From Polysphondylium violaceum (lineage: Eukaryota > Evosea > Eumycetozoa > Dictyosteliales > Dictyosteliaceae), in assembly GCA_000277445.1 (NCBI GenBank), contig AJWJ01000003.1, positions 1 through 64,000 of the forward strand: a stretch of 64,000 nucleotides of DNA. The letters are read 5' to 3'. Made by a program: the position numbers and the translations under genes. Shown here piece after piece: positions 1 to 12,477 of this stretch. Positions within the stretch are counted from its first letter, which is position 1. Every line of letters starts with the position of its first letter. The notes beneath the pieces are model-generated. The model did not search any database, was not told where the DNA came from, and was given only the letters and a program-made list of their open reading frames with translations.

Positions 1-1263
1 TTTTTTTTTCTATTTTTATCTAAATCTATATCTGCTTTTTTGGATTGATTAAGTTTGTACGGCTGAATAAATATTTATATCTATGATAGATAGATATGCT
101 ATGTTCCTTTTTTATATATCTAAAAATATATAAATCTAAAAATTTAATATTAATATGAGTGATGTTGAAAATATTAATATTATTTTGGGTGCAGTGTGAG
201 ATGTGTGAGTGATACTCTTCTTACTACTATTCCTATTATTGTAGTATGATGAAATAAAAAAAAAAGTGGTGGTAATTGCAAAAAAAAAAATAAAAAAATA
301 AAAAAAATTGTAAATTGTGTGATTGGTGATCCTAAACAAATGAGATTGAGTACAAAAGAGGAAGACTCTTTTTTTTTTTTTTTTTAATTCACACACCAAT
401 ATTAATTACTGAGGTGCAATGTATTTTTGTGTTTGGAATTTCTTTTTATTGCTCCCGGTGAGTGTGTATCAATAAAAATAAAAAACAACACACAAACACC
501 TATATTTGTTTTAGTGTGGTAATGGTGGGTGATATAAAAAAAGATCAACACTTGAGGGCTGTATATAAAAATAAATGAATAAATGAAAAAATTTGCAAAT
601 AAAAATTTCAAAAAAATTAACAACAAAGTTTCCTCGTATGGGATTGGTTGATGGTGTTTGTGCAAAAAAAGTGTGGATGAATTTATAAAATTTCTTTTCA
701 ATTTTATCTAGATATTTTTTTTCAAAAATTCTAAAAATGATGTGGTGGCGGAGGGGAAAAAATAAAAAAAAAAAGCATTGATGATCATCAACCACAAAAA
801 TATGCGTGTTGTATTTCTTTGAATAAAGTCTGTGTTTCCCATTTCCACACAAATATCTATTTAATTAATTTGTTAAGTTTGCAATAATAGTAAACCAACA
901 ATACAGATATAGATCAAATATATACCTGTTAATGTGTGTCTAGGTTTTGATAAAAATAGAGTATTAGCTATTTCTTTTTTTGAATATTGAACTATACCTG
1001 TTTTGTTTTTAGTAATGAGAAAGACCAAATCATCATGGCGTGGTTTCAATCAAATAACAAATTGTCTCTTGGTGATCATCATTTTTAAGGAAATTTCATA
1101 AATATGAAAAAAAAAGAAAATCCATAGATATTAAACACAGAAGGGTGTTTTGTCAATCCTAATGGATAGAATGATATCATATAAATAGATTGAAAAGAGA
1201 ACAAGTAACAGAAACAAGAAGAGTATCAAGTATTTATAGGAACTAATTACAAATTATTTTATT
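1..1263. other. gene-free left edge
   Basis: No supported gene. The sequence is A/T-run rich. Between about 400 and 860 the plus strand has many G and few C, so the minus strand is C/A-rich, like the C/A-rich tracts just upstream of other gene starts in this window. It may be the upstream region of a minus-strand gene lying left of the window; that is inference. The open frames here are low-complexity and mostly lack a sensible start. Confidence 0.5.
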
Positions 1264-2169
1264 TTACTCTAATTTAATTGGATTCTTTGTCAAGAATTGT
1301 TCTAAAGTTGATTGAGTAGCAAGGCTTTGGGCAATCTTAACATCTTTGCCCGGGAAAGAACCAAATTCAGAATAAAATTGAAACATGGTTGCCATTTCTT
1401 CGGCACCTGGGAAAAAGGTGGCAAAAACCTTTGGTGGTACAAAGTTGAATGATACCTTTTTACCAGAGGTCTTGGAAATGATTTCAGCAATTTGTTCACC
1501 AGTGACAACAGATCCTTGGAATGGAACGGCGACACCAGAGAATTTCTTTGGATCGTTGAAAATACCGCTAACAATGGGACCAATATCGTTGATGTCGGCA
1601 ATTTCCATTGGTCCTTGGCTTGGATCCAAAGGCAATGAGAGAGAGTAGGAACCGTCTTCACCCTTACGTGGAACAAAGTAGGTGGAGAGATTTTGAGCAT
1701 AAAATGGAGCCAAGACAAAAGATGAAACAAACTCTGGATTCTTGGCACTGAGATCACGGATGTGTTGTTCAATCTCGGCCTTTAAGTCAAAGTGTGGAAC
1801 GCTTAATTTGCCGTGGGACAACTTAATGCAGTGTGAGAGAGTGCTAAAGACTAAATGCTTGACGTGAGCCTTAAGGGCGGCGTCGGCGGCTTTCTTTCCT
1901 TGTTCCAATTCCTTTTGGAACACAGTCCAAAAGTCTGTGACTAAAAATACACCATAACTTCCCTCCAAAGCTTTGGCAAGTTGATCGACGCTATCGTCCA
2001 AATCGGCTTTAACAACCTCGGCACCTTTGGCCTTGAGTGCTTGGGCTTTTGGTGAATCGACATTACGTGTAAGAGCACGAACCTTGAATTTACCATCCTT
2101 TAACAAAGCTTCAACGACAGCACCACCTTGAGATCCAGTGGCACCAAAAACACTAACAATTTTAGACAT
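1264..2169 (-). CDS. NmrA-like family NAD(P)-binding protein
   Basis: Single-exon gene of 301 residues with a true ATG. The N-terminus is a Rossmann nucleotide-binding fold: a beta strand followed by GATGSQGGAVVEALL (about residues 9-23), the atypical SDR pattern of the NmrA/HSCARG (NMRAL1) family. An acidic turn (ADLDDSVDQLAKAL) and FLVTDFW follow, as in that family. NmrA-like proteins bind NADP or NAD and usually act as redox-sensing regulators instead of dehydrogenases, because the Tyr-x-x-x-Lys pair is not conserved; I see no clear YxxxK here. The likely location is cytosolic, as no signal peptide is visible. It diverges from the ankyrin gene across a 605-base spacer that contains a strong inverted repeat. 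Dictyostelids carry several such proteins (for example PadA), and I cannot say which paralogue this is. Confidence 0.9.
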   Translation of the reverse strand: MSKIVSVFGATGSQGGAVVEALLKDGKFKVRALTRNVDSPKAQALKAKGAEVVKADLDDSVDQLAKALEGSYGVFLVTDFWTVFQKELEQGKKAADAALKAHVKHLVFSTLSHCIKLSHGKLSVPHFDLKAEIEQHIRDLSAKNPEFVSSFVLAPFYAQNLSTYFVPRKGEDGSYSLSLPLDPSQGPMEIADINDIGPIVSGIFNDPKKFSGVAVPFQGSVVTGEQIAEIISKTSGKKVSFNFVPPKVFATFFPGAEEMATMFQFYSEFGSFPGKDVKIAQSLATQSTLEQFLTKNPIKLE

Positions 2170-2774
2170 GATTTATTTATTATATATATATGTACAAAAA
2201 ATACAAAAACTTTTATATGATTATTATTTACAATGAATGATTTAGATATGATATCCAAATTGATTTATCTATTCTCTATTTATATGCATGTTCAAAAATT
2301 AAAAATAAAAATAAAAATTCAAAAAAAATAAAATTGTAAAAAAAACACACGCAATAATTCCAAAGGGTGGGCGGTGATTTTTTGGTATTTTTGCATTCTG
2401 ATAGATTCCAGAATATGTTTTTATATATCCACATTTAGATGACAGAAATTAAACACTCTCGAGTAAAAGATTAGCAAGTTTTTAATGTTATGGTATTTGG
2501 TAATACCTGTAACATTAAATCCGCTCGCAGTTGATCCCACAATACTTCTCTTTGCATTGATTAGTTGCAAGTAGTGTTTTTTTTTTTTTTTGCTCTCATG
2601 TTATTAATTTTGTCCCTATAAAAATTCAAAGAAACAAAATTTAATTTACAAAGCCAATTTTTAAAGCCAAATTTTTTTGATTTTTAGGGGGAAAAAAAAA
2701 AATAGATATTAAGTGATCAAGCCCTTATTTTTTATTTTCTAAACTCCTTTAACATACACATATAATATAAAAAC
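2170..2774. promoter_or_regulatory. divergent intergenic region between NmrA-like and ankyrin genes
   Basis: This 605-base spacer holds the 5' regions of both flanking genes. It is A/T-run rich apart from a slightly GC-richer stretch near 2460-2570, which contains the inverted repeat at 2481-2519. No ORF of note was seen. Confidence 0.5.
2481..2519. repeat. 39-nt near-perfect inverted repeat
   Basis: The arms TTTAATGTTA (2481-2490) and TAACATTAAA (2510-2519) are exact reverse complements. Inside them GGTATT (2492-2497) pairs with AATACC (2502-2507) around a 4-nt loop. Together they form a 16-bp hairpin or cruciform between two divergent genes. It could be a dyad protein-binding site or part of a small RNA; the sequence does not decide. 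Confidence 0.7.
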
Positions 2775-3302
2775 ATGATGGCAGAAAGCTCATATGAAGA
2801 CGCTTGGTTCTCAAATTCTAAAAGTGGATATGTAGACGACGTCAAACAAATTATTGATTCTAAAAAAGTGTCTTTGGATTTATCCGATCATTTAGGAAAC
2901 ACTGCTTTACATTATGCTGCCACTGCAGGCCACATCGATGTCGTTGAATTGTTGATTAAATCTGGTGCAAATATTAATTCGATAAATAAACATGGTGATA
3001 CTCCCCTTCATAAGGTACGTGTATCACAGTTTGAATACATTATAGTAAATATTAATACCAACGCAATATATATGATCATTTAGGCATCAGGTAGAAATAG
3101 ATTTGAAATTGTAAAGGTTTTAGTTAAATCTAAAGCCAATATAGATATTGAAAACGTTGATAATGAAAAAGCTATCGATTTGACCAGTAATCAAGATATC
3201 AAAACTGAATTATTACCAGAGGAAGAATTTGAAGACGATGAAGATGAAGATGTTAAAGAAGACTCAGATTACAACAGTGATGAAGATCCTGAGGATGATT
3301 AA
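2775..3302 (+). CDS. small ankyrin-repeat protein with acidic tail
   Basis: Two exons, 2775-3014 and 3084-3302. The intron starts GTACGT and ends TTTAG, and the join is in phase (CTT CAT AAG | GCA TCA GGT), giving 152 residues. Roughly the first 120 residues hold ankyrin repeats: DHLGNTALHYAATAGHIDVV, then GANINSINKHGDTPLHKASG and a third, weaker unit. The last 25 or so residues are almost all Asp and Glu. Short ankyrin proteins with acidic tails are usually cytosolic or nuclear binding proteins or chaperone-like adaptors; no specific partner can be deduced. Reading through the intron would give a 102-residue protein with an unrelated tail, so the spliced model is preferred. Confidence 0.88.
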
Positions 3303-3501
3303 ATTAGTTATTTAAACTCCCATTATAAGCATTGATTTAATAATTTTGTTTATAATTTTGTATAGTATATTTAAAACAGTAATAGTAATATGTAGAAATA
3401 ATAATATAATAAATATAAATAACACAATAACAACACTAAATATAATAATTTATAATTTCAAGTAATAGTAAGAGTAGAATTGGTAATTTATTAATGTTTA
3501 T

Positions 3502-4887
3502 TTAGTCATCATTGGAGCAAAGTATTAGTGTTGTCGTAGTTGTAGATATTTTCTTTTCATTTTGTTGTTGTTGATTGTTTTTATTAATTTTATCAAATGT
3601 GATTGGATCTGGTGCCGATATTGATGTTGTTGTTGTAGTTGTTGACCAATAATTTTTATTTTTTGTATACCAATCAAAAGTTAATTTTATTCCCATTTCC
3701 CAAGGTATACTTTGTTGCCATCCTAGGTTCTTTAATTTGCTACAATTGATAAAATATCTATAATCATTAAATGGTCTATCGGGAATATATCTAATGAGTT
3801 GATTGTCAATAATATTTTTGTTGTTATTATTATTTTTAATATCATTCTTATATAATGATATTAATGTGTTGGCTACATCTAAATTAGATATTTCAAAATC
3901 AGTTCCAATGTTGTAAGTTTCCCCAATCAATCCCTTTTTTAAAATAATATCAAACGCTTTAATCATATCATCTATATAGATAAAACTTCTTTTATTTTCA
4001 CCTGTACCATGAATTGTGCTTTGTGTGGTGATTATTTGATTAGTCACTAATAGAAATTACTGTATTTCCGTTGATATACATACCATGGTTTATTATCATT
4101 TAGTTGATAAATAAATTTAGGTATAATCTTTTCAGGATATTGAAATGGACCATAGGTGTTATTTCCTCTTGTTATAATAATGGGAAGTTGAAAAGAATGA
4201 TAATAACTTGAAACCAATTGCTCTGCACCTGCTTTACTTGCTGAGTAGGGATTGGTAGGCTTCAATATCGTTATATTCTCATTTGCAGGTAAAACTTTAT
4301 TGCTAATACTATTATTACTATTATCACTGATACTATTTCCTCCTCCATATACTTCATCTGTACTAACATAAATAAATTTTTGTATAGAGTATTGCTTACT
4401 CATCTCTAATAAATAATGTGTACCCATTATATTGTTTTCAGTGAATTTAATCGAGTCGAAAAATGAATTATCTACATGTGAATAGGCCGCTAAATGAAAT
4501 ACTATATCAATCTTTTCATTTAAAAATATATGATTTAATAATAACTGATCCAATATATTGCCCTAAACACATTAAATAGTCCATTAGTATCCCTCTCCAT
4601 TTCTTTACATCAACTCTCTTCAACAACATACTTTATAAAATTTAAAATTTGGGTAATCGTATACATGTATATTCTTTAAATTTGAACAATAGTCTATTTT
4701 ATCCAATACAATGATTCTATAGTTCGGGTAATTTCTAACTAGATAGTTTGTTAAATGTGATCCTCTATGTTAACAATAAAATGAGTATTAATAAATGAAC
4801 AATGATATAAAAATAATAATATTAAACATACATAAATCCAGCACCTCCAGTGATTAATAATACATTGTCAAAAACATTTTCCTTCAT
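3502..4887 (-). CDS. tgds: dTDP-glucose 4,6-dehydratase (RmlB/TGDS type)
   Basis: Four exons on the minus strand: 4887-4832, 4764-4632, 4562-4084 and 4018-3502. Every intron is GT..AG and the joins keep frame, giving 394 residues. Exon 1 begins the Rossmann fold (LLITGGAGF). Exon 2 continues with GSHLTNYLVRNYP and IVLDKIDYCSNLKNI, typical of RmlB. Exon 3 carries the SDR catalytic pair in YSASKAGAEQL and STDEVYGG. Exon 4 carries IHGTGENKRSFIYIDDM. The last join (AAA CCA TG | C ACA ATT) restores KPCTIHGTGENK, the expected family motif. The enzyme converts dTDP-glucose to dTDP-4-keto-6-deoxyglucose, the first step toward deoxysugars such as rhamnose. The C-terminal 60 residues are Thr/Asn/Gln-rich and lineage-specific. 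Confidence 0.92.
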
Positions 4888-5263
4888 TTTCTTTTTTGTT
4901 CAAATTCATTATCACTACTCTATGAAATAATATTAACAACAATACAATAAAGCTTTTATGTATTATGCACAATATATAGAGTAAACAACACCAAACTATT
5001 TAGAAAATTTTTAAAACACAATCTATTTTTGTATCACACACACTTTTAGGGGGGATGTAAATCTACACACACATTTTATTGAAATTTTAGATTTGTGTGT
5101 GGTTGAAAAACCTACATAAATGTGGGGTTGGAGTAGAGTGAAAAATATATGCTACTGCTCAATGAACAGGAACTAATTAATAAAAAGACATTGACGCGGT
5201 ATTAATAATATTTTAATATTTTAAAAAGATTTATTAAATTAAACACTGATCTGTTGATTGAAT
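4888..5263. other. intergenic spacer with CA/TG inverted repeat
   Basis: 5' region of the dehydratase gene and 3' region of the thioesterase gene, both on the minus strand. CACACACA near 5065 faces TGTGTGTG near 5095, which can pair. No gene seen. Confidence 0.5.
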
Positions 5264-7111
5264 TTAATCCATCCAAATTTCCATGTGATCAGGTGAAGAT
5301 TCAGTTTCTCTGTGTCTGTCAACTATTCTTTTGCCAGCAAGATATCGCATGGCCTCAGAGTAGGTTTGTGGGAGGATTTGTTTTACTTTTTGTTGTGGGT
5401 CAACAGCACCAGCAGGGGTGCAAAAGAATGTGAAATTGAAAATATTGGTGAGCTTTCTTTTGCCCAACAGGGGCTCGGTCACGTAGGCCAACACCTCGAC
5501 TTGGGCATAGTATTTCTGAACGGCGTCTGTCATGGGATGCGAGTAGACCACTGTGGACTCTAGTGTGAGGATATTGCCAATGTCGACAGAGTTGAGAAAG
5601 GATATATCGTCCATAGCGACAAATTTGGGAATTGATTTGTTGAATTTAAGGAAACAGGTGCTGAATGCCAACTCAAAACCCTTTCGCATGAGATAGCCAC
5701 CAAATATATTGCCATTGATGTTTTTTTCCTGGGGTTGACAGAGGATCACTGATTGGCAGAGTGTCTCTTTCATGGGCAAGAGTTCTAGTGTGTTTGGGGT
5801 CTTGGAAATCATAAAGAGATTGTGAATGATTTGGAGCTCAGATGATGTGGGTGGAACGTTTTCCAGCGATTGTTGTGAGAAATTGAGTCTGGCAGCTTTG
5901 TGTTTTTTACCGTCTTCAAAGAGTTTCTTTTCTCGGGCTGTTTGGCAGTCGAGGTGGTTGACTTGCTTGGCTTTACGGAGAATGGGGTCTCTGGCCACCA
6001 TGGTAAAGTATGCGACCAACACGGGATCCCATTGTTGAGTTTGGTTGTCTTTTGATCTTACCTTGATCATAACCTCCATAGATGAACTGCCGACATAGGT
6101 AACCACACCCTCCATTTTAATGTCTCTGTCTGGAATTAAAGGTTTCAAAAGATTGATTCTGTCTACTGATGCTGTTACAATGGTCATTTTACTGGTATCC
6201 TCTTCACCCTGTGCATGTTTGATGGCTGTAGTTGCTGCCAAAGCGTCGAGATCCTCGAGGAATCTTCCCACTCTGAGATGACCATAGGGACTAAGATACA
6301 TCTCTCTCAATGCCAAGTCTGAACTAAAGAGCAAATCAATCTCTGTTTTGCTCTCTGATGGGGTCTTTGTTTCAAGTGGTTCTCTTTCCATTGGTTTGCC
6401 AACAACAATGCCACGTTGTCTCCATATATGATTGGCGATAGTTGATCGGTTGTGATAGGATTGTGATCCAGGTTGAGAAGTAAACACACCACTGCCCAAC
6501 ATGGTTCCCTGTAGAGGTACGATATCATAGTCTTGGCCACTAAAGGGGAACGACTTTTGACCAACCGCTCTATTGTAGTCTTTTTTATTGTTAAATGTAA
6601 TATAAGCAAAGCCGACATCATCGTCAAACACCATCTTTATCCCGTGATTGGCTATAGAGTAGTCTTTAAACACGATCTGTATGTCATTCTTTGTAATCAC
6701 CGATGGCAGATTCTTTATCTCTATTGTATTCTTGAAATCTGTAATCTCTTCAAAAGTAGATTGATGGTCTGTATTTTTTGTATTGCTGCTTGTATCTACG
6801 GAATAGTATCTCTTGCCAACATCAGTAAAAGACGACGAGGTCGATGATGGTGAAGAGGAGGAGGGTGAGGAGGGTGGCAGGGCTGTCACTTTGACAACAC
6901 TACTATTTACATTATTACTCTTTATAAAAGAGTGTGGAGCAGACGACGATGACGATGACTGCTGCTGATGTATATAGACGGGATAATTATTGGGTGATCT
7001 CGAGATGTTTCTGCTGAGATTGAGTAATCGTTGATAACTTCTATTCATTTCTTTATTTGATAGTGTGGTGGTGACTGTAGTGGTAGCAGGATTAATTAAT
7101 GTATTTAACAT
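5264..7111 (-). CDS. ACOT9-like double hot-dog acyl-CoA thioesterase with N-terminal RRM
   Basis: Single exon, 615 residues, ATG start. Residues 1-120 are Ser/Thr/Asn-rich with scattered Arg and few acidic residues, compatible with mitochondrial import. Residues about 129-200 look like an RNA recognition motif: RNP2 is IEIKNL (131-136) and RNP1 is VGFAYITF (166-173). Residues about 265-385 form the first hot-dog domain (REMYLSPYGHLRVGRFLEDL, then AATTAIKHA). Residues about 450-575 form the second (NIFGGYLMRKGFELAFSTC, then FVAMDDISFLNSVDIG). Two hot-dog domains in tandem with the GGYLMR motif mark the ACOT9/10 acyl-CoA thioesterases, which hydrolyse acyl-CoA in mitochondria. An RRM in front is not part of that family as I know it. 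ORF continuity through both regions argues against a gene-model artefact. Confidence 0.9.
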   Translation of the reverse strand: MLNTLINPATTTVTTTLSNKEMNRSYQRLLNLSRNISRSPNNYPVYIHQQQSSSSSSAPHSFIKSNNVNSSVVKVTALPPSSPSSSSPSSTSSSFTDVGKRYYSVDTSSNTKNTDHQSTFEEITDFKNTIEIKNLPSVITKNDIQIVFKDYSIANHGIKMVFDDDVGFAYITFNNKKDYNRAVGQKSFPFSGQDYDIVPLQGTMLGSGVFTSQPGSQSYHNRSTIANHIWRQRGIVVGKPMEREPLETKTPSESKTEIDLLFSSDLALREMYLSPYGHLRVGRFLEDLDALAATTAIKHAQGEEDTSKMTIVTASVDRINLLKPLIPDRDIKMEGVVTYVGSSSMEVMIKVRSKDNQTQQWDPVLVAYFTMVARDPILRKAKQVNHLDCQTAREKKLFEDGKKHKAARLNFSQQSLENVPPTSSELQIIHNLFMISKTPNTLELLPMKETLCQSVILCQPQEKNINGNIFGGYLMRKGFELAFSTCFLKFNKSIPKFVAMDDISFLNSVDIGNILTLESTVVYSHPMTDAVQKYYAQVEVLAYVTEPLLGKRKLTNIFNFTFFCTPAGAVDPQQKVKQILPQTYSEAMRYLAGKRIVDRHRETESSPDHMEIWMD

Positions 7112-7915
7112 CTGATTTTTTAGTAAAAACCTTGGGGAAATGCAACGGGGTGAAGTTGCACGAAAAAAAAAAATAAAAAAAAATAAAAAAATATATTGAT
7201 TGAAATTATGTCAAAATGTGCAAAGATCACAAAACAGACAAAATAATCTCAATAAGTGATCACGGTGAAGTTGAGAGTTTTTATATGAGCAAACTTACGC
7301 GATGAGTCATACACACACAAAGGTAAAAAACAGACACAGACAAATATTTGAATTTAGATGTAGTTGTTGTTGCTATTGTGAGTGAATCTAAATGTTGTTG
7401 ACAACAACTGTATAAATAACAAACAACAACAAAAAAAAAAGAAAATTAGAAAAGAAGAGTAGAAAATGGATAATCTCTTATATCCCTAACACATACCAGG
7501 CTAAAGATTTTACTTAATTGGAGAGAGATGAAGTCGAATAGTAACCTCGAGTCAAAAATCAAAATCCAAGTTTTCCCCCACACTCACAGACATCGAGAAA
7601 ACTAGTTTTCAAGAGTGGGGGGTAAGATTTGAGAAAATGAAAAAAAAGTGTAAAAAAACTTTGTGGTGTGAATTCGACAACAAAGAGCACGTGGGAACGA
7701 TAATGAACGGGGTACTGTTGGACCATAATCCAATCAACTATAAAAATTAATTTGAATCAATAGTAGATAAAATGGTTTTTGAAAATAAATAGATGAAGAT
7801 ATTAGATTTTATTATATTTTTTTTAAATTTTACATATATATTGTTTGAAGTTAAGCAAAAAGAAATAATTTTAATGTACTCGTTTGTCGTGGAAGAAAAG
7901 AGAAACAAATTAATA
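7112..7915. promoter_or_regulatory. upstream region of the thioesterase gene
   Basis: This 804-base spacer holds the thioesterase 5' flank and the PI3-kinase 3' flank. ATGAGTCAT, a perfect bZIP-type dyad, lies at 7302-7310, about 190 bases before the thioesterase start. No gene was recognised. Confidence 0.45.
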
Positions 7916-10900
7916 TTAATGAGCTAAAATATGAATTGCGTTATTAAATTGAGTCGTTTTGGTGGAAAGACTTTCATGAATTAATCCAATAAACTTTTCT
8001 CTTGCTTTCTCTTCACTTAATTCAAGTGAGAATGATTCTTTTAAATAATTTAAATCTTGCATACTTTGTAATTCTGGAATACCGGTACTAACCATCTGTG
8101 GTGATAAAAAGAATGAATATTAGTATATACTTTTGGTGGATAGATAATCTATATATTAATACTTTACCATTGCAAATAAATTCATAAATAGTTTAGCATT
8201 CTTTCTCAAGATATTATATGCATCGCAACAATAATTTACAAATTGAGAGAATTTGGCACTGTCTTTGCCACCCATAACATAACAAAAATCTGGTGTGAAA
8301 ACAAATGGTGCCCTCTCTCTCTTGAACCCAAATTTCTTTTTATAATTACCAAGGAAATGACCAAAATCTATATGGAAAAGTCTACCCAATTTTGTACACA
8401 TAAGATTATCGTTGTGTCTATCACCAATGCCCAAAACATAAGTGGCAACACAATAGCCGGCACAAGAAAGAATAAATGTATCGACTGCCTTATTATATTC
8501 TGGCTCGGTCTTGTTGTGTGCAAGTAACCAATTTGCCAATGGGTCCAATTTAAAGGCTGCTGTGGCACCACCGGCTCCTTTTTGTATTTTGGCTGTAGTT
8601 TCTGCATTTAATACAACTTCAATCATACCAATCATATCACCAGTAGATATACAACCATAGGGAGACATTTTGAAATCGAGACCTTCTTTTTGCCATAATT
8701 TGTCCATTAATTTAATCATTTGCAATGTCAACATATCCTGTCTAAGATCATCACCAACTTTGAAAATAACCTCTATAGACTCGGCTCCCATGTCAGTGTT
8801 TGTAAAAGATAAACGTAGTGGAAGCTTCTTAGAATCCATATATCTGCACTTGCTGATAATCAATCCATTGGATTCAAAACGTGGATTCAAAGTGAGATGG
8901 AATCTCTTTGGCCAATCAATGAGTTCCATTTCCTTCATCATAAACTCTCTTCTATCTTGATCTTTGAGTGGTTTAATTTTCTTTGCAATGTCGGTCAGGT
9001 AATCAATCACCACCAATTGTTTTAATAATTCACCACGATGCATTCCACTGGCAATTAAATAGGATTCCAAAAGAATACCAAATCTCTCTGATATGCTGTC
9101 AACGTGTAAATCTGATTTTAGATACCAAAAGAATGCGTGTCCAATACTTCGACTTAGAATAGCTTTCTTTAAAAGGAATCTAGAGAGCTTGGTGTCGTGA
9201 TAGGGCTCATACTTAAGTACTTGCACCAATTGCAAAAGGATATCCAAGAGCTCTTCATCGGTAAGTTCATCTAAACAAGAGACTGCATACTCTCTTAAAA
9301 TTCTATCGGCATGTTTGGCATCCAGCAACTCTAAAGCATCATAGGGCTTAAGTTTTGGCCATTTGGAAATCAAACTATGAGCTTCATCGACTGCGTTGGC
9401 TTGAGTCCAGGGTACACTCAACATTAAACGAGGCAAAACTTGAGGAAACAACATAGAATAATGTCGTAATGCCCAGAGTTGAGAGTATTTTTCTTTACTG
9501 AGATCCGATAGTGGATCCAACTTGATGATTCCTTCGAAAAACTCTCTCATATCGTTAGAGTTTATAGTTGGTGGTTCGACAATGGGTATCTTGGTATTTT
9601 TTGATGGGAAAATAACTGGTTGTGCAAACTCTTCAAATTGCAACAACAATGTAACTGCTTGACTCGATGGATTGTTTGAGCAAGTTCCGAGAGGGTTGGC
9701 GATATCATCTGGCCAGAGGGTGAGTTGTTGAATACCACTTCTTAGTTCACTCTTGAAATCACTAAGCATTAAATTAACCCAACCAATGGCAAAGTCTTTT
9801 TTACTCAAAGATGTTGTATCAATCTCTGTACTGTTATTGTTGTTTGTACCACTGCTGATATCGTTCACACCATCACTGCTGACCAAAGTAGTGTTGCTTG
9901 TTGTGCCACTAGTGTTGGTGGTGGCGTAAAGACTGATACATAAACGAGCGTCCATTGGTATGTTGGCATAATCTAAATTTGTAAATGTGATTGTTTCGTT
10001 CCAGTCAATGGAAAATGTTGGTAATGTTTCCAAACCAGAGGGTGAGACCAATGAAATGGGTGCTGTGCTAATTAATGATGTTGATCCTTTAGACAAACAC
10101 TCTATGCCATGAAAGATTGCCATAGACACAATGACAGATATGGAATCTTCATCTTTTAAATAAGAGGTTGGGATTGCGCATGCACCCATTACCTTTACTT
10201 TGAGAGGTTTCTTTATGTCTCTAATAGAGATATGGGTGAGAACGTCAAATTCATTGGATTTGGAAGAATATTCATTGACATCGTAATCGATGGCAATCTC
10301 TGGAGGATAATCAAATCTTGGTGTAAAGGGTGGTGGATCAAGCTCAGCTTTTGGTCTTTGAATCATTGTCAACAATGGCTTTGTTCCTTGAATAATATGA
10401 GTTCTAATAGTTTCAAAAGTTCTCATATCATGAGGACCATGAATGTAATCGGCACTACCAATAACTTTGAGTACAAAATCTGATGGCTTTACATTTGGTA
10501 AATGTTTGGCATAGTTTTTGGTATAAATTCTAACCAACAAATCATCAGCAGTTTCACCAGGCTCAATGATTAATGTTTTGGTTACTTGAGTGATTGCTAA
10601 AAATACAGATACCAAAATTCTACTGCTTATAACAGGTACTGGTAGTGGCGATAATCTAACCAAAAGAGTAGATTGAATGGAGCCTTTAATATCTGGCAAT
10701 GCTTCATATCTTAATCTACTAGTTAACTTTCTAAAATAATCAACCTCTTCACCTTTCCAATTGTTTATATTTGGCACCAATTTCTTTATAGTTTCATTTT
10801 CAATGGCTGTTAATTCATTGACTGGATCTGCATCTAAAAATTGTGATTTCTCTACCATTTTTAATTTTGGTAATAATCCATTACTTCTTTTATCAATTAC

Positions 10901-12477
10901 ATATTCACATTTATTTCTATTGTTGAAATAATAAAGTTAATAAAATAAACAATTGAAAAAGATACAAAATACTATACATACAAAGTTAATGTTCTTTCAA
11001 GTGGAGTATTATGATAATCTAAAAGAACAAAAGAGTCTGCACCATATTTGACTGGAGAGGTTGATTTTGAAATGAAAACAGAAAGATACTCTGTAGTTAA
11101 TCTTTCCTTGATTTGCTCAATTGTGTCTGAACCTTTGCACATTAATTTCTTTTTCGATTGATTTGGTAAAATAAATAATATTTCAAATGGGGCCTTCAAA
11201 GCCTTTACTCTGAGCGATGTTGAAGTTAGCAATTGAGAATCTGACGACGATACCAACTTTGATCCACCACTAGCGTTGGATAATGTGTTGTTGATCTTGT
11301 GTAATGATAGACTAGAATCCTGAGCTGATAGTAATGGAGCTGGTGAATTTGATGCAATGAGCTCATTGATAAAATTTTGAGTCACTGGTGTAATGGGTTG
11401 AGGTGGTTGGGGATTCTTGATCACTTGTGTTAGATTTGGAATGGTCATGTAGATTTGAATATTCTTTTCAAAATCTTTGGAAAGTGCCACCAACTCTTTA
11501 CCACCTCTTCTTCGTCTAACTGTTCCACTTGGTGATGAAACACCACCCAATGCTGGTGAAGATGGAGATGCAGATACAGATACTGAGGGTGATGCAACCT
11601 TTTTGTTTGCTTTTACTTTTTTATCATCTGATTTCTTTGGTTTTTTAGATGTTGGACCTGTGGGTGTGGCTGATGTAGTTGGAATTGATTTTGGTGACGA
11701 AATAACTTGTGGTGGTTGTTGTTGTATTTGTTTTAAAGAAATGGGTGATATATTGAGTGGTGGTATTGATGCTGAAGGAGTCGATGTAGAGTCACCTGTT
11801 TTTTTGATATGTGATTTTTGCTCATTGGTTGATGTTGAGGCACTTGACGAATCCTTTCCTGTATTTTCAGCAGACTTGGCATGTGAATTGGTTTTATTAT
11901 TCTTTTGCTCCTCTTTTTCGTCAATGTCTTGTGATTCTGGAGTCACTGTTTTTCTAATTTTATTCATTCTTTCAATAAGTACAGATTCTTCAAGTACACC
12001 ATTTTCTGTGAGATTGATCACTTTTTCACGTTGTTGAATTTCTTCGTCGACCTTTTTCTTTTCAAATTCTTTTTTCTGTGATATGATTCTCTCTTTGATG
12101 GAAATGGCTGCAACACCGTTGGGTTTGGTGTATGATGCTGTGTCTGGGGTTTGGAATCTCTGAGAAATGAGTGAGACAAGACCTTTTTTTTCGAGGTTCA
12201 ATATCGAGCCCTCACGAAGTCTTGTCACCTCCTTTCTGTGAAACTCCATATTCTTTTGTTTATATAATTCTGTAATCTCTTTGTTTTCATTCTCTACCCT
12301 CTTATTTTCTTCGGCTATTTGAATAGCACCTATTGATACATGTAAATCATTGTTATTGTCACTACTATTATTACTATTTGTGCTACTATTTAATTTATAT
12401 TCTTCACACAATGTTGTGGTGGTAATGGTGGTGGTGGTTGTTGATATTGCTGTGTTTTGATCAGAAAGATCACTCAT
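7916..12477 (-). CDS. class I phosphatidylinositol 3-kinase
   Basis: Three exons: 12477-10982, 10916-8168 and 8095-7916, 1474 residues. The first two look like separate ORFs, but GTATGT at 10981 and AG at 10918-10917 join them as TLTL-NKCEYVIDKRSNGLL in phase. A third exon adds MVSTGIPELQSMQDL, the conserved C-terminal end. Residues 1-430 are polar and low-complexity. Residues about 435-540 resemble the adaptor-binding domain (FEILFILPNQSKKKLMCKG). Ras-binding lies at about 603-690, C2 at about 730-910, the helical PIK domain at about 945-1130 and the kinase at about 1160-1474. The kinase shows IFKVGDDLRQD, the catalytic loop GDRHNDN (about 1328-1334) and HIDFGH (about 1346). Order and length match the dictyostelid PikA/B/C enzymes that make PIP3 at the leading edge. 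I cannot tell which paralogue it is. Confidence 0.93.
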